From JABMQW01 sp964439935 (GTDB lineage Bacteria > Fidelibacterota > Marinisomatia > Marinisomatales > TCS56), in the NCBI GenBank assembly GCA_964439935.1, contig CAYTPW010000012.1, positions 1 through 64,000 on the forward strand: a stretch of 64,000 nt of DNA, in the 5' to 3' direction. This document shows positions 9,101-18,318 of the stretch, one piece after another (positions within the stretch are counted from its first letter, which is position 1; the number at the start of each line of letters is the position of its first letter). Under the pieces are notes generated by a model. The model saw nothing but the letters and a program-made list of their open reading frames with translations. It searched no databases and was not told the DNA's origin. Made by a program: the position numbers and the translations under genes.

Positions 9101-9489
9101 AACCTGAGCCGGTCTATAAGCCGAGTTCTGTCCACCCCGTATCAACGGGATTGTGTGGCCATTCACCTGGACCTGGCCTTACGGTCAGGTTCACGCGATC
9201 TACCCGTCTCCTTTTCATCCAATTAGGATCACGATGCGGACCACATCCAGAGACTACTTGATCTTGCACCGGGTGGGGTTTACAAGCCCCTGCTGTCGCC
9301 AGCAGGGCTGGTGGTCTCTTACACCACCGTTTCACCCTTACCCCGACACTTGTGTCAGGGCGGTTTTGTTTCTGCTGCACTTTCCAGGTCCTCATGGACT
9401 CCCTCCGTTAGAGGGCACCCTGTCCTGCGGTGCTCGGACTTTCCTCCCCGATTACTCGGGGTAGCCACCCAACCGGCTCAGTTTGTCAA
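9101..9489 (-). ncRNA. rnpB: RNase P RNA, bacterial class A
   Basis: Catalytic RNA of ribonuclease P, which matures tRNA 5' ends. On the minus strand the 5' part contains GAGGAAAGUCCGAGC, and a little further on ACAGGGUGCC, both hallmarks of the conserved core (P4/J3-4). The 3' part ends in CCCGUUGAUACGGGGUGG and then ACAGAACUCGGCUUAUAG, the other half of the P4/J2-4 core. The ends CUGAGCCGGU and ACCGGCUCAG pair as helix P1. A TTGTTTTT tract follows P1 and could terminate transcription. Ends are placed from P1 pairing and may be off by a few bases. The protein-like ORFs within are coincidental. Confidence 0.95.
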
Positions 9490-9529
9490 ATAAGCATGCG
9501 ATGAATCAAATCAATTTAGACGCCATTGG

Positions 9530-10231
9530 TCAGTCTTTCCAATACAGGAAGCGGCTGCAAACATCACAGATTATGAGTTCTTTGCCCGCTTTGATCTCCG
9601 ATACGACCTGACGCGGTACCACTGAACCACAACCACCACAGGCGCTGTCCGATAAACTAACAACAGCTAGGCCATCACGAGCAGTGTATATTCGTTCATA
9701 ACGACTCATTATACTTACAGGAATCTCTTTGACTTGAGTAGCTCGTTTTTGATCCAATGTGCTTTTTTGTTTATCGTTTTTGGCTATCATCAGTTCGAGT
9801 TTCGCCATTCGCTGATGCAAATCATCCCGTAATGAATCGAGATTCATGCTTTTACTCTTAGTGGTTTCTTCCAGGGTTGATTTTTCTTCACGCAGTTCTA
9901 AATCGTTGGTTTCAAACAGATCTAATTTATTTTTTAAATGATCAATTTCGTGCATTAAGGCATCATACTGCTTATTATTCGTTACCAGAAACAACTGGTT
10001 TTTATATTTGTCAATCTTGGTATTATGATCCTGTTCCAGTAATCCAAGTTTACCAATTTCTAGATCTATTGCTTTTAAACGCTCTTCGCCCTCCTTAACT
10101 GCACTGACCAGTTCCTGCTCCTCCCGGCGTAACTTTTCTACTTTTGATGGCAAATCACCGAGTAGATTGATTATCTCCTGTAGTTGGGAATCAATTTCCT
10201 GCAACTCAATCAGTTTTTTTAAATCATTCAT
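9530..10231 (-). CDS. C4 zinc-ribbon coiled-coil protein (DUF164 / zf-RING_7)
   Basis: A 233-aa protein made of a long antiparallel coiled coil (about 1-185, rich in Leu/Glu/Lys heptads) capped by a C-terminal zinc ribbon CGGCGSVVP...IICDVCSRFLY with two CxxC pairs. This is the widespread DUF164 family, thought to bind nucleic acid or ribosome-related partners; the role here is uncertain. I start it at 10231 because GAGGAAATA immediately precedes that ATG as a strong Shine-Dalgarno. The longer frame, to 10273, adds 14 residues with no support. It lies between tRNA-Val and rnpB on the same strand. Confidence 0.85.
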   Translation of the reverse strand: MNDLKKLIELQEIDSQLQEIINLLGDLPSKVEKLRREEQELVSAVKEGEERLKAIDLEIGKLGLLEQDHNTKIDKYKNQLFLVTNNKQYDALMHEIDHLKNKLDLFETNDLELREEKSTLEETTKSKSMNLDSLRDDLHQRMAKLELMIAKNDKQKSTLDQKRATQVKEIPVSIMSRYERIYTARDGLAVVSLSDSACGGCGSVVPRQVVSEIKAGKELIICDVCSRFLYWKD

Positions 10232-10361
10232 TATTTCCTCAAACAAAAATGAAAAATGCACCGGACGGTGCATTCATAAATTTATAGGCAGTTTTGAGAT
10301 TCTGTCGGAGGAGCTGGCATCGGTAGATCAAGCCTGCACCCCCGGAGAATAAATAATTCCG

Positions 10362-10435
10362 TGGGCGATATCCGACTCGAACGGATGACCTCTGCGATGT
10401 GAACGCAGCGCTCTAACCAACTGAGCTAATCGCCC
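10362..10435 (-). tRNA. tRNA-Val (anticodon CAC)
   Basis: A 74-nt cloverleaf folds completely. Acceptor GGGCGAT pairs with ATCGCCC; D stem GCTC/GAGC; anticodon stem CTGCG/CGCAG with loop TTCACAT (anticodon CAC, 10399-10401); variable AGGTC; T arm ATCCG-TTCGAGT-CGGAT; discriminator A. CCA is not encoded. It reads GUG codons. It is the only tRNA I find in the window. Confidence 0.97.
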
Positions 10436-10652
10436 GAAAACAGATATAATTCCAAATTTCATATCAAGCATAGCAGATGAATTTACATTTGCATACACAC
10501 TGAAACAATAACGGTGCCCGACCATCACCAGTATTAGGACACCTATAATTATATACTTGTATTTTCACCGTAGAAGTTTCATTCACAATATAAAGGTTAT
10601 ACTTCGTAATTTAATTGAAGTAATACAAATATAAATTAAGTCGATAATCATT

Positions 10653-11318
10653 TTGTTATTAACCGTCCTGATACCCATCTACAATGAAAAGCAAACCTGT
10701 GTTGAGCTAATTCAGCGGGTTAAAGCTGTAGCAATCGAGACACAAATCATCGTTATTAACGATGGCTCAAACGATGGATCTGATCAGTTGCTTCGGGAAA
10801 TTGATGATATTGAAGTGGTACAACATCACCAACGGAAAGGCAAAGGGGCAGCGGTCCGGTCAGCTATCCCGTTGATTAAAGGCGATTATGTGATTTTGCA
10901 GGATGCCGACCTGGAATATCATCCTGACGATTATCCGCTCCTGATTGAGCCGATCCGGCGTGGTGAGGCAGACGCAATCTATGGCAGCAGGTTTCTCGGT
11001 CGCGAACTGCCCCACACCTGGCATACAATCGGAAACCGCTCCCTGACCACTTTCGCCAATATCCTTAACGGGGGACATCTGACAGATATATCCACCTGCT
11101 ATAAAGTATTGCCCGCAAAAATTTTCCGGGGGATTCGACTTATGTCAAACGGATTCGGCATCGATGCGGAAATCACTGCTAAATTATTCAAATTGAAATG
11201 CCATGTCCGGGAAGTACCGATCAGTTATGTGCGACGTTCGGTGGATGATGGGAAGAAAATCCGCTGGTGGGACGGGATCGTTGCCTTGTGGAGCTGTGCC
11301 AAATACCGTTGCGAGTGA
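10653..11318 (+). CDS. GT2 glycosyltransferase, dolichol-P-mannose-synthase-like
   Basis: A 221-aa inverting GT-A enzyme. TVLIPIYNEKQT opens the Rossmann-like nucleotide site, VINDGSNDGS follows, and LQDADLEYHPDD carries the DxD-type metal site. The absence of C-terminal membrane helices and the short length match the DPM1-like soluble subgroup that transfers a sugar from NDP-sugar to a polyprenyl phosphate. The only in-frame canonical-type initiator is TTG at 10653, directly before the first beta strand, and no clear RBS precedes it. It opens the plus-strand side of the polysaccharide locus. Donor and acceptor unknown. Confidence 0.85.
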   Translation: MLLTVLIPIYNEKQTCVELIQRVKAVAIETQIIVINDGSNDGSDQLLREIDDIEVVQHHQRKGKGAAVRSAIPLIKGDYVILQDADLEYHPDDYPLLIEPIRRGEADAIYGSRFLGRELPHTWHTIGNRSLTTFANILNGGHLTDISTCYKVLPAKIFRGIRLMSNGFGIDAEITAKLFKLKCHVREVPISYVRRSVDDGKKIRWWDGIVALWSCAKYRCE

Positions 11319-11463
11319 TCCCGGTCATAATCTGCTATCCGATTAAAATTGTATACTTAACATCTGTTCAATAATCTAGATTGCAATCAATAAGCCAACC
11401 TAATTTTGTCCCTATTTCCTAAAAACATATTTCTAATACTTATTATAAAAAAAGGTGAGCAAC

Positions 11464-12792
11464 GTGTCTGAATTATTACTGACCAAAATCGAAAATAAAT
11501 CCGCTTTCGTTGGTATTATAGGGCTGGGCTATGTGGGGCTTCCACTGGCAATGGAATTCAATCGCACCGGTTATCGAATAACGGGTATCGATATTGATGA
11601 AAAACGGGTCGCCCGATTGAATCAGGGCGCAAACTATATCCAGGATGTCGATGATGAATATTTTGCCAAGCAGGTAGCCAGTGGACTGTTTACGGCGACT
11701 ACGGATTTTTCCGTAGTAAAATCCTTGGATGTGGTGTTGATCTGTGTACCTACACCATTGAATAAATTGAAAGATCCCGATGTCTCTTATATTGTGGCCG
11801 TTCTGGACGAATTGGTCAAATATCTGCATAAAGATATTTTGGTCGTGCTGGAGAGTACCACCTATCCCGGCACCACCCGGGAACTGATCCTAGCACGTCT
11901 GGAGGAGGAGACTGGTCTGCAAGTTGGGAAGGATTTCTACCTCTGTTTCTCACCTGAGCGGGTAGATCCGGGGAATCTTGAATACCAAATCAGGAATACA
12001 CCAAAAGTAATCGGAGGCATCACTGAAACGTGCACCAGAATTGGCACCGAATTATACTCCCGGGTGATCGACAAGGTGGTACCGGTTTCATCACCGGAGT
12101 CGGCGGAACTGGTAAAACTGCTGGAAAACACCTTCCGTTCGATCAATATCGGACTGGTGAACGAAATGGCCATAATTTGTGAAAAACTGGGGGTGGATAT
12201 TTGGGAAGTAATCGAAGCGGCGGCCTCCAAGCCCTTCGGTTATATGAAATTCGTACCCGGTCCCGGATTGGGCGGACATTGCATTCCAATTGATCCGCAT
12301 TACCTGGCCTGGAAACTAAAATCGTTGGATTATAAAGCACGTTTCATCGAACTGGCCGGAGAGATCAATACTAATATGCCATTCCATGTTGTTGACCTGG
12401 TGAGTACAGGTTTGAACCGGTATAAAAAATCGATTAATGGCAGCAAGCTATTACTAATTGGTATTGCCTATAAAAAGGATATCGATGACGTCCGTGAATC
12501 TCCGGCCCTGGATGTTTTTCGTTTACTTGAAAACCAGGGAGCGGAAGTGGATTTCTACGATCCAAATGTTCCAATGATCCAATGGAATGGTAATTCGATT
12601 TCCAGCCTGAGTGATCTTACTGGGAATACGATTCAGTCTTACGACGCAGTAGTTATTTTAACGGCCCACACCAGTATTGATTATCACTTGATTAGTACAA
12701 ACGCACGACTCATCATCGATACGCGGAATACGATTGATGATACAAATGCTGAACATATCATCAAACTGGGCGTTGGAAAACAGGAAGACTAG
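11464..12792 (+). CDS. UDP-N-acetylhexosamine 6-dehydrogenase (WbpA/WecC type)
   Basis: Oxidises the C6 hydroxyl of a UDP-HexNAc to the uronic acid with two NAD+. The ~442-aa protein shows the NAD site GIIGLGYVGLPLA, the middle UDP-sugar DH domain with CFSPERVDPGN, the catalytic Cys in GPGLGGHCIPIDPHY (near residue 273) and the C-terminal domain IAYKKDIDDVRESPA. SPERVDPGN and HCIPIDPHY favour UDP-GlcNAc over UDP-Glc dehydrogenases. I start at GTG 11464, which sits behind AAAGGTGAG; a GTG at 11455 lies inside that RBS. It is followed four bases later by an L-2-hydroxyglutarate oxidase gene. Confidence 0.9.
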   Translation: MSELLLTKIENKSAFVGIIGLGYVGLPLAMEFNRTGYRITGIDIDEKRVARLNQGANYIQDVDDEYFAKQVASGLFTATTDFSVVKSLDVVLICVPTPLNKLKDPDVSYIVAVLDELVKYLHKDILVVLESTTYPGTTRELILARLEEETGLQVGKDFYLCFSPERVDPGNLEYQIRNTPKVIGGITETCTRIGTELYSRVIDKVVPVSSPESAELVKLLENTFRSINIGLVNEMAIICEKLGVDIWEVIEAAASKPFGYMKFVPGPGLGGHCIPIDPHYLAWKLKSLDYKARFIELAGEINTNMPFHVVDLVSTGLNRYKKSINGSKLLLIGIAYKKDIDDVRESPALDVFRLLENQGAEVDFYDPNVPMIQWNGNSISSLSDLTGNTIQSYDAVVILTAHTSIDYHLISTNARLIIDTRNTIDDTNAEHIIKLGVGKQED

Positions 12793-12795
12793 AAA

Positions 12796-13983
12796 ATGTA
12801 TGATGTAAGCATAATTGGAGCGGGTATTGTCGGACTGGCTACCGGAGTAAATCTCCTGAAGCTTGATCCCGGAATTAAATTATTGGTCATCGATAAAGAG
12901 ACGACGATTGCCAGCCATCAAACCGGCCATAATAGTGGTGTGATTCATTCCGGTATCTATTACAAACCGGAGTCACTTAAAGCCCGCAATTGTCGTGATG
13001 GCGTAGCCAAATTGCTGGAATTTGCCCAAGAATATCAAATTCCATATGAGTTGTGCGGAAAAGTGATTGTCGCTACCTGCGAAGAAGAATTACCACGTCT
13101 GACTGACCTCTATGAACGCGGGCAGGCCAACGGTGTACCCGATTTGGAATTGATCGGAACGGAACGGCTGGCAGAGTTGGAACCTCACGCTGTTGGACTT
13201 CAGGCACTCGTTTCACCAAGTACAGGAATCATTGATTTTTCAGCGGTCGCTGAGGCTTATGGTAGTTTTATTATGGCTCATGGCGGGGAGATCGTGCTCA
13301 ATTCAAAAGTGACCAGAATTACCTATGATTCTGGCGAAGGAATAATCGAAACCTCAGCCGGTGAATTTAAAACACATAAAATTATTAATTGTGCCGGGCT
13401 CTATTGCGACAAAATCGCCAGAATGGCCGATGTTGATCCCCATTTGAAGATTGTTCCCTTCCGGGGTGAATACTATTCAATCAAGGAAACCAGTCATCAT
13501 CTGGTAAAAAACCTGATCTATCCCGTCCCCGATCCACGTTTCCCCTTTCTGGGTGTACATTATACCCGCGGGATTAACGGTGAAGTGGAAGCCGGTCCCA
13601 ACGCGGTGCTGGCATTTGCCAGAGAGGGTTATCACAAATGGGATGTTAATCTAGCGGAATTACTGGAAACGTTAACTTATCCAGCTTTCTGGAAAATGGC
13701 TTTCCCCTTCATGTCCATCGGTCTAAGTGAAATGTATCGCTCTTATTATAAACCTGCTTTTGTGAAAGCACTTCAAAAGCTAATCCCTGAAATTACCAGC
13801 GCTGATCTGGCTGCCGGAGGCTCAGGAGTCCGGGCTCAAGCATTATATGACAACGGTAGTCTAAGCGACGATTTTGCTATTATTCAAAATGATCGGATAA
13901 TCAACATTTTAAACGCCCCGTCACCGGCCGCTACAGCATCTCTGGCGATCGGAGAATCGATAGCCGAACTAGTTCTGAATTAG
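12796..13983 (+). CDS. lhgO: L-2-hydroxyglutarate oxidase/dehydrogenase
   Basis: FAD-dependent oxidation of L-2-hydroxyglutarate to 2-oxoglutarate. The 395-aa protein begins with the dinucleotide-binding fingerprint VSIIGAGIVGLATGVNLL. It continues with HNSGVIHSGIYYKPESLKA and CGKVIVAT, both characteristic of the LhgO/L2HGDH branch of the DAO superfamily, and ends with AAGGSGVRAQAL. Placement directly after a WbpA-like dehydrogenase is suggestive: some HexNAcA pathways regenerate NAD+ by reducing 2-oxoglutarate to 2-hydroxyglutarate, which this enzyme could recycle. That link is inference, and no WbpB/WbpE genes are in view. Confidence 0.85.
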   Translation: MYDVSIIGAGIVGLATGVNLLKLDPGIKLLVIDKETTIASHQTGHNSGVIHSGIYYKPESLKARNCRDGVAKLLEFAQEYQIPYELCGKVIVATCEEELPRLTDLYERGQANGVPDLELIGTERLAELEPHAVGLQALVSPSTGIIDFSAVAEAYGSFIMAHGGEIVLNSKVTRITYDSGEGIIETSAGEFKTHKIINCAGLYCDKIARMADVDPHLKIVPFRGEYYSIKETSHHLVKNLIYPVPDPRFPFLGVHYTRGINGEVEAGPNAVLAFAREGYHKWDVNLAELLETLTYPAFWKMAFPFMSIGLSEMYRSYYKPAFVKALQKLIPEITSADLAAGGSGVRAQALYDNGSLSDDFAIIQNDRIINILNAPSPAATASLAIGESIAELVLN

Positions 13984-14004
13984 TGGATATCGCTGTAAAT
14001 AAAA

Positions 14005-14020
14005 TGGCGCCGTAGCGCCA
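14005..14020. terminator. GC-rich hairpin between convergent genes
   Basis: TGGCGC (14005-14010) and GCGCCA (14015-14020) form a short GC-rich stem with a CGTA loop. It is followed on the plus strand by an A/T-rich run (GAATAAATATATTTTC). It lies between the convergent lhgO and WcaJ-like genes, a natural position for a terminator. The stem is only six base pairs. Confidence 0.4.
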
Positions 14021-14077
14021 GAATAAATATATTTTCAAAATTGGAACTCCTGCAGGACAGTAGTTCCGGCAAATCAA

Positions 14078-15490
14078 TTAGTAAGCGTTTTTATTCACCA
14101 ATCCTTTGAATAATGTTAAAAACATGATTTTAATATCAAACCAGAATGACCAGTTCTCAATATAATAGATATCGTATTCAATCCTCGTATCAAGGTCGGT
14201 AGCACCCCGCCAGCCGTTAACCTGAGCCCAGCCGGTGATACCGGCTTTCACCAGATGTTTCTGCATATAATCCGGAACTTCCGACCGGAACTTCTCCACA
14301 AATACCGGTCTTTCAGGCCGTGGTCCGACAATCGACATATCACCTTTCAGTACATTGAAGAGTTGGGGTAGTTCATCCAGGCTGGTATGACGTAAGAAAC
14401 GTCCAAAGCCAGTGACTCGCTGATCATCCGGCGTAGTCCACTGAGGTCCACCAGCCACTTCCGCATCGACCGTCATCGAACGGAATTTGAGCATCTTGAA
14501 ATCCCGACCATTCCAGCCAATCCGTTCCTGTTGATAGAGCACAGGGCCGTGGGAGCTTAATTTGACACCGATCGCAATCATGAGCATCAGTGGTGATAAA
14601 ATGATGATCGAGAGAACACCGGTCGTGTAATCAAAAAGCGCTTTTATAAAACGGTTAATACCAAACATCGGTGAGTCGGTAAGGTTTAATACCGGTAAGC
14701 CCGCGACCTCCGAAATGGAATAATTATGTAAACGGAAATCAAAAATATCCGGGACCATACGGATTTCCGCCGTAGATAATTCATGGATCGATTTGATGGT
14801 CGATTTCAGCCTTTGCTCAGCCCGCATGGGCAAGGCCAACCAGACTTGATCTATTCGCTCATTCATGACATAAATCGGCATTTCATCCAGATTACCCAGG
14901 ACCGGTATTTCTTCAATTTTTTGGTCTATCAGAAAAGTATCATCATCAAAGAAAGCTTTTACCGATAAGCCGGTCCATTCCGCCAGTTTGATTCGCTGAT
15001 AGATCCTTTGGCCTAATGATCCTGCTCCGGCAATCACGATATGGCGCTTATTCCAGCCGCGGGTTCTAACAAAATGCAGAGAAAGTCTGATGCTGATCCT
15101 GATTAATACCATAATTGTCCAGGATAATGTCCACCAGGTGATTGTCCAGACTCGTGAAAACTCGGTCGTCATCTTAGTCAAGAAAGCCAACATTACCAGT
15201 CCCAGCAAAACAGTGACCCAAGCCAGAGTCATCACCTTTATTTCCTGCCAAAGACGGATACCCCGCCACGGGCGATAAACACCAAGTCGGCTAAAAACTA
15301 ATATTGTGATCAACAAACCAAGCAGAATTGCAATCTGGTAGCGGAAGGGAAACTCTTCAAAACCCGGCTTTTCTTTTAAATAATATACATAGGCCAAATA
15401 GCCAATCAACCAAACCAGTAACGGATTGATAATCTGGGAAATGGCCAGAAACACACTGGCGTTACGTTTTACTATACCCTGAGTCTCCAT
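14078..15490 (-). CDS. Undecaprenyl-phosphate sugar phosphotransferase (WcaJ/WbaP type)
   Basis: Polyisoprenyl-phosphate hexose-1-phosphate transferase that starts repeat-unit assembly on the inner membrane. The 470-aa protein has four N-terminal membrane helices (about 15-125) and a CoA-binding-like Rossmann domain with IVIAGAGSLGQRIYQ (about 150-165). The cytoplasmic re-entrant catalytic domain (about 280-470) contains YQQERIGWNGRDFKMLKFRS, TSLDELPQLFNVLKGDMS, GPRPERP and GITGWAQVNGWRG. Length and layout match WcaJ (undecaprenyl-P glucose phosphotransferase); the sugar is not certain. It is the last gene of the long minus-strand glycan operon and abuts the upstream GT4 gene with no gap. Confidence 0.92.
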   Translation of the reverse strand: METQGIVKRNASVFLAISQIINPLLVWLIGYLAYVYYLKEKPGFEEFPFRYQIAILLGLLITILVFSRLGVYRPWRGIRLWQEIKVMTLAWVTVLLGLVMLAFLTKMTTEFSRVWTITWWTLSWTIMVLIRISIRLSLHFVRTRGWNKRHIVIAGAGSLGQRIYQRIKLAEWTGLSVKAFFDDDTFLIDQKIEEIPVLGNLDEMPIYVMNERIDQVWLALPMRAEQRLKSTIKSIHELSTAEIRMVPDIFDFRLHNYSISEVAGLPVLNLTDSPMFGINRFIKALFDYTTGVLSIIILSPLMLMIAIGVKLSSHGPVLYQQERIGWNGRDFKMLKFRSMTVDAEVAGGPQWTTPDDQRVTGFGRFLRHTSLDELPQLFNVLKGDMSIVGPRPERPVFVEKFRSEVPDYMQKHLVKAGITGWAQVNGWRGATDLDTRIEYDIYYIENWSFWFDIKIMFLTLFKGLVNKNAY

Positions 15491-16630
15491 TTAATCTATT
15501 CCAAATCCGGATTCCACAAGCTTTTGATCTACGAATAATTTAAAGTTCTTAATAAAACGTTTCACAGAAAATTGTTTGGACTGTCGGCGACAGGTTGCAG
15601 TGGAAAATTGATCTCCAAGTTTTAAGAATTTCTCTACCGCACCAATCAATTCAGCTACTTCGGGATTGTCAAAAAATATACCAGTATTTGTACTCGAATC
15701 GAGCGTACTATTCTGGTAGTGGAAGCCGTTAACTGTTTCCAACACACCCCCCGCACCCAAAGCGATCACAGGAACACCCGCGGCCTGGGCTTCCACCGGG
15801 ATTATACCAAAATCCTCTTTCCCCGGAAATATCAAAGCTTGGGCGCCAGCCATTAGATGGCGTAACTCGTCATCATCAACAAACCCGATGAACTCGATCG
15901 ACTGTCCGGCATTTTTCCGAAGATTGACCAGCTCCGATCCTGTTCCAACGATTTTTAACGGTAAACCCAACTGATTAAAGGCAGCAACTGCCAGGTCCGG
16001 CCTTTTATAGGGAACCAATTGCCCTGCCATTATAAAATAATCGTCTCTCTCGGCTGCTGGCCGGAATTTATCAATCGCTACCGGGGGGTAAATAACGGTG
16101 GATTCACGGCCGTAAATCCGTTTGATACGCCGACTAATAAAATCAGAATTGGCAATGAAATGGTCAACCTGACCGGCGGACCAAATATCCCAGGATCGGA
16201 GATACGGTGTAATACTTTTTAAATACAAGCGTTTCAGATACCCGGTATGCTGAAGATAGATTGGCTGCTGGTCCCAGATATAACGCATCGGTGAATGGCA
16301 GTAGCAGATGTGGCAGGCATCGGGACGTTTGACAATCCCTTTGGCAGGCCCTGATTCACTGGAGATTATTAAATCATAGTCAGATAAATCCAGTCGTTTA
16401 AGGGCTGCGGGCATCAATGGTAAATAAGCCTGATACAGGTTTTTAACGAAGGGCAGATGGGCAATAAAAGTGGTTGTGACATAATGATCAGCAATCTGTG
16501 GATCAAGATTGTCAGGCAGAAATAAATGTGTGAATAGATCAGCCTCGGGAAACAGTCGCAGAATTTCCGCAACCACTTTTTCACCGCCACGCATACCGTA
16601 AAACCAATAGTGAATCAGGGCGATTTTCAT
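15491..16630 (-). CDS. GT4 glycosyltransferase, WbaZ-like
   Basis: A 379-aa GT-B retaining glycosyltransferase. The N-terminal domain begins MKIALIHYWFYGMRGGEKVV, with the glycine-rich acceptor loop. The C-terminal donor domain has AGQLVPYKRPDLAVAAF and the E-x7-E motif in KEDFGIIPVEAQAAGVPVI. The HICYCHSPMRYIWD segment is typical of the WbaZ subgroup, which often uses GDP-mannose, but donor specificity is inference. It abuts the neighbours on both sides without spacing, indicating one operon. Confidence 0.88.
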   Translation of the reverse strand: MKIALIHYWFYGMRGGEKVVAEILRLFPEADLFTHLFLPDNLDPQIADHYVTTTFIAHLPFVKNLYQAYLPLMPAALKRLDLSDYDLIISSESGPAKGIVKRPDACHICYCHSPMRYIWDQQPIYLQHTGYLKRLYLKSITPYLRSWDIWSAGQVDHFIANSDFISRRIKRIYGRESTVIYPPVAIDKFRPAAERDDYFIMAGQLVPYKRPDLAVAAFNQLGLPLKIVGTGSELVNLRKNAGQSIEFIGFVDDDELRHLMAGAQALIFPGKEDFGIIPVEAQAAGVPVIALGAGGVLETVNGFHYQNSTLDSSTNTGIFFDNPEVAELIGAVEKFLKLGDQFSTATCRRQSKQFSVKRFIKNFKLFVDQKLVESGFGID

Positions 16631-17488
16631 TTAAGCTTTAGTATTTGCTGATCCAAATGAATGATACCCCTGTCTGCGACCCTGAAATGAATTCCAATGG
16701 TACTTGACCCAATTAATTCTTAATTGCAGAAGTGAGATAATCATGCCGATCCACGATCGTAAATAAACTGCTATCCGGTACAGATATGAATAATTATGCT
16801 TCCTCAACACGTAGCCGAATCCTAAACCGTATTGAAAACCTTGTTCAATCATTTCATGATTCATCAGGTTTTTTTTATACGGATGACCAACCCGTATTTC
16901 AGGATCAAAGTAAATATTCCCGCCGATCTTAAGCATAGTTAAAATGAAATCCGTCTCTTCACCGGAATAATATGCTGATCCAAGACCCAGGTTTTCATCA
17001 AAATTAAGTTTATTTTGTTCAATGAAATCTCGTAACAAAAACATGCTTGCAGAGGATCCTTTTAACCAAACATTGAATTTGGTTATTAAACCTTTGCGGT
17101 TATTTATTCGTCCATAGGATTTATTAATCCGATCATCGAAACAAATACCGGTGATTCCCTGAATCTCGGGATTCTGCTCTGTCAGTAATGCTGTTTTTTC
17201 CAGTAGATTATCCCCATACCAGCAGTCATCATCCGGGAAGGCAACGATTTCACCCTCAGCGGCTGCCAGACCCCGGTTGCGCGCTCTGGACAATCCCGGT
17301 TCCGACTGGATATGTTTGATGTTTAATTGCTCGGAGTAACTGTCGATGATGGGTATCAATCGATCGTCACTATTCTGATCCACCAGTACCAATTCAAAAT
17401 CCTGGCAGCTCTGACCGGTTAGGGAATTCAGCAGACAGATAACCTCTTCAGTCCGATTGATAGTGGCGCAGATCAGTGAGAATTTCAA
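16631..17488 (-). CDS. GT2 glycosyltransferase
   Basis: A 285-aa GT-A enzyme. SLICATINRTEEV opens the fold, LVDQNSDD follows, and VAFPDDDCWYGDN carries the metal-binding acidic cluster. GSAYYSGEETDFIL in the C-terminal half is the acceptor-side motif common in rhamnosyl- and galactosyltransferases. No membrane helix is evident; it is probably cytoplasmic, acting on the lipid-linked repeat unit. ATGA-type overlap of four bases with the upstream GT2 gene. Sugar unknown. Confidence 0.85.
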   Translation of the reverse strand: MKFSLICATINRTEEVICLLNSLTGQSCQDFELVLVDQNSDDRLIPIIDSYSEQLNIKHIQSEPGLSRARNRGLAAAEGEIVAFPDDDCWYGDNLLEKTALLTEQNPEIQGITGICFDDRINKSYGRINNRKGLITKFNVWLKGSSASMFLLRDFIEQNKLNFDENLGLGSAYYSGEETDFILTMLKIGGNIYFDPEIRVGHPYKKNLMNHEMIEQGFQYGLGFGYVLRKHNYSYLYRIAVYLRSWIGMIISLLQLRINWVKYHWNSFQGRRQGYHSFGSANTKA

Positions 17489-18318
17489 AACTTATTAGTA
17501 AAAACTGATTTTATTATAAGGTAGCGCTTGAAAACATGTTCAAATTGTATCAGAATCCAGGTAGATAAGCCGGCCTTATACTTAAAAAGAAAACTATAGA
17601 AAGTGGTTAACAGTTTGCCTTCCGGCCAGTAGGATTTACCAACTTCCATTCGCATCCGGTGCTGTTTCTTCCGGTTTCGAGAGGATATACTTTGTGCGTG
17701 TTCCCTCAACTGATAAAGATACTCAGGTATAAATCGAAATTTCTGACGATTGGCATTCAACCGCAGCCAGAGTTCGTAATCTTCAACATGTAATGCATTT
17801 GAATTATAACCCCCTAGCTCAAGTACCGTTTTACGGCGATAAGCAGCTGACCCATGCGCAAAGAAATTGGAATATGGAAGATACGGTAAATAATACTTCT
17901 CCTGAATCCTGGATTCCAATGTATCCGCGGTTAATTCACCCTTTTTATTCATCAATCTTACTTTTGAATTCACCCAGGCAACCTGTCCGTCACGGAATTC
18001 ATCAGCGATCCTTTCGATGCGGCGGGGCGCGGATATATCATCGGCGTCCATCCGCACAATTATTTCCTCTTGAGCTTGCTTAAGCATATTGTTCAAAGAT
18101 TTAATTAAACCCTCGTTCTTTTCATGTTTAATAAGCAAAATCCGTTCGTCATTATATTCTGCTATAATCTTTCCAGATGCATCAGTACTACCATCATCAG
18201 TAATATAAAAAACAAATTGTTCGTAGGTCTGATTGAGGATGCTTGTGATCGCTGAATGCAGGTATTCAGCCCCATTAAAGACTGACATGAACACCGCCAG
18301 GGAAGGATTCTCACTCAT
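17485..18318 (-). CDS. GT2 glycosyltransferase
   Basis: A 277-aa GT-A family 2 enzyme. LAVFMSVFNGAEYLHSAI and YITDDGSTDASGK form the nucleotide-binding half, RMDADDISAPRRIE holds the DxD site, and FAHGSAAYRR plus HVEDYELWLRL form the acceptor half. The order of motifs matches WaaV/WbbD-type transferases of O-antigen loci. The start overlaps the upstream GT4 stop by eight bases. Specificity cannot be assigned. Confidence 0.87.
   Translation of the reverse strand: MSENPSLAVFMSVFNGAEYLHSAITSILNQTYEQFVFYITDDGSTDASGKIIAEYNDERILLIKHEKNEGLIKSLNNMLKQAQEEIIVRMDADDISAPRRIERIADEFRDGQVAWVNSKVRLMNKKGELTADTLESRIQEKYYLPYLPYSNFFAHGSAAYRRKTVLELGGYNSNALHVEDYELWLRLNANRQKFRFIPEYLYQLREHAQSISSRNRKKQHRMRMEVGKSYWPEGKLLTTFYSFLFKYKAGLSTWILIQFEHVFKRYLIIKSVFTNKF

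Noticed and set aside
9114..9493. Three overlapping protein-length ORFs on both strands
   Set aside because: They lie inside the RNase P RNA, whose conserved core and P1 pairing explain the sequence.
10328..10528. 66-codon minus-strand ORF
   Set aside because: It runs across tRNA-Val; the cloverleaf explains the sequence and there is no RBS.
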